NCBI GenBank assembly: GCA_937136445.1
Contig: CAKZOQ010000034.1
Span: 1-6,611 of the forward strand
Origin: an uncultured Gemmatimonadota bacterium
Lineage (GTDB): Bacteria; Gemmatimonadota; Gemmatimonadetes; Longimicrobiales; Gaopeijiaceae
Reading direction: 5' to 3'
DNA: 6,611 nucleotides
Shown piece after piece: positions 6,330 through 6,611 of the stretch. A program made the position numbers and the translations under genes. The notes beneath the pieces were generated by a model. The model saw only the letters and a program-made list of their open reading frames with translations. It made no database searches and was not told where the DNA came from. Each line of letters starts with the position of its first letter. The first letter of the stretch is position 1.

Positions 6330-6611
6330 GCCGCGAGACGGAGACCTCGGCCCGCTACAAGGGCGTGTCGAGCTGGTCCATCCGCCGCCCGGTGGGCACG
6401 CTGACGCTGGCCTCGGTGGTGGTGGTCCTTGGGCTCTTCTTCCAGAATCGCCTCCCGCTGGACCTCCTGCCGCCCATCGTCTACCCCCAGGTGCGCATCA
6501 ACGTCAGCAACAGCGGGGTCGATCCCCAGGTGCTGGAGGAGACCATCGCCAAGCCCCTGGAGGCCGCCCTGGCCACCACCGAGGACCTGGTGCGCATGGA
6601 GACCCAGATCG
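6326..6611 (+). CDS. RND-family efflux pump permease, 3'-truncated by window edge
   Basis: Inner-membrane proton-driven RND transporter (AcrB/MdtB/CusA superfamily), the motor of the tripartite pump. Only the first 95 codons are present and the frame is open at the right edge; the family is usually around 1,000-1,100 residues. The visible part has a short polar N terminus, then WSIRRPVGTLTLASVVVVLG, which begins the first transmembrane helix. Next comes the post-helix motif LPLDLLPPIVYPQVRINV (family form: P-x-D-L-x-P-x-I-x-x-P) and the start of the periplasmic porter region (SGVDPQVLEETIAKPLEAAL). In RND pumps this last helix normally has the E-x-x-V/I-x-x-P-L-E pattern, and it is present here. 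The ATG overlaps the adaptor stop by 4 bp. The substrate class (hydrophobic drugs versus metals) cannot be decided without the transmembrane helix 4 region and porter domains, which lie outside the window. Confidence 0.95.
   Translation, partial: MSRETETSARYKGVSSWSIRRPVGTLTLASVVVVLGLFFQNRLPLDLLPPIVYPQVRINVSNSGVDPQVLEETIAKPLEAALATTEDLVRMETQI

Noticed and set aside
1..6611. CRISPR arrays, tRNA/rRNA genes, insertion sequences, attachment sites
   Set aside because: No regularly spaced repeats, tRNA-like cloverleaf, rRNA-like stretch, transposase motif or terminal inverted repeats were seen by eye; coding sequence occupies nearly the whole window.

Overview
The window is very GC-rich, with codon third positions almost always G or C. 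It comes from a Gram-negative (diderm) bacterium, because it encodes a signal-peptide-bearing TolC-type outer-membrane channel, a lipoprotein periplasmic adaptor and an RND inner-membrane pump. The TolC-adaptor-pump gene order, the GC-rich coding and the caspase/TRAFs-binding protein would fit Gemmatimonadota or another high-GC Gram-negative phylum. That placement is an inference from general knowledge, not something the sequence proves. All recognised genes are on the + strand.

Left half (about 1-3693): a two-gene cytosolic module that looks like a signalling or conflict (immune/cell-death) cassette. The first gene, whose 5' end may lie outside the window, is a lipase-like alpha/beta hydrolase with a complete Ser-Asp-His triad. 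After 24 bp comes a 741-residue protein combining a TPR-like TRAFs-binding region, a SLOG-like Rossmann ligand-sensing region and a C-terminal caspase (peptidase C14) domain with an intact His-Cys dyad. The plausible reading is sensor plus protease plus lipase, with the caspase perhaps activating the hydrolase. No defence or death function is demonstrated by the sequence alone.

Boundary (3694-3822): 129 bp with a strikingly AT-richer block (3741-3773) carrying a promoter-like arrangement and an 11-bp-phased direct repeat. I read it as the promoter/operator of the downstream pump operon. No convincing terminator was found.

Right half (3823-6611): a tripartite RND efflux operon. A TolC-like channel gene overlaps the adaptor gene by 1 bp (TGATG), and the adaptor gene overlaps the pump gene by 4 bp (ATGA). 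The pump gene runs off the right edge after 95 codons. The three products would form a continuous inner membrane-periplasm-outer membrane export channel driven by proton-motive force.

The most interesting content is the caspase/hydrolase pair. The efflux operon is ordinary apart from the question of the channel gene's start codon and its regulatory block.
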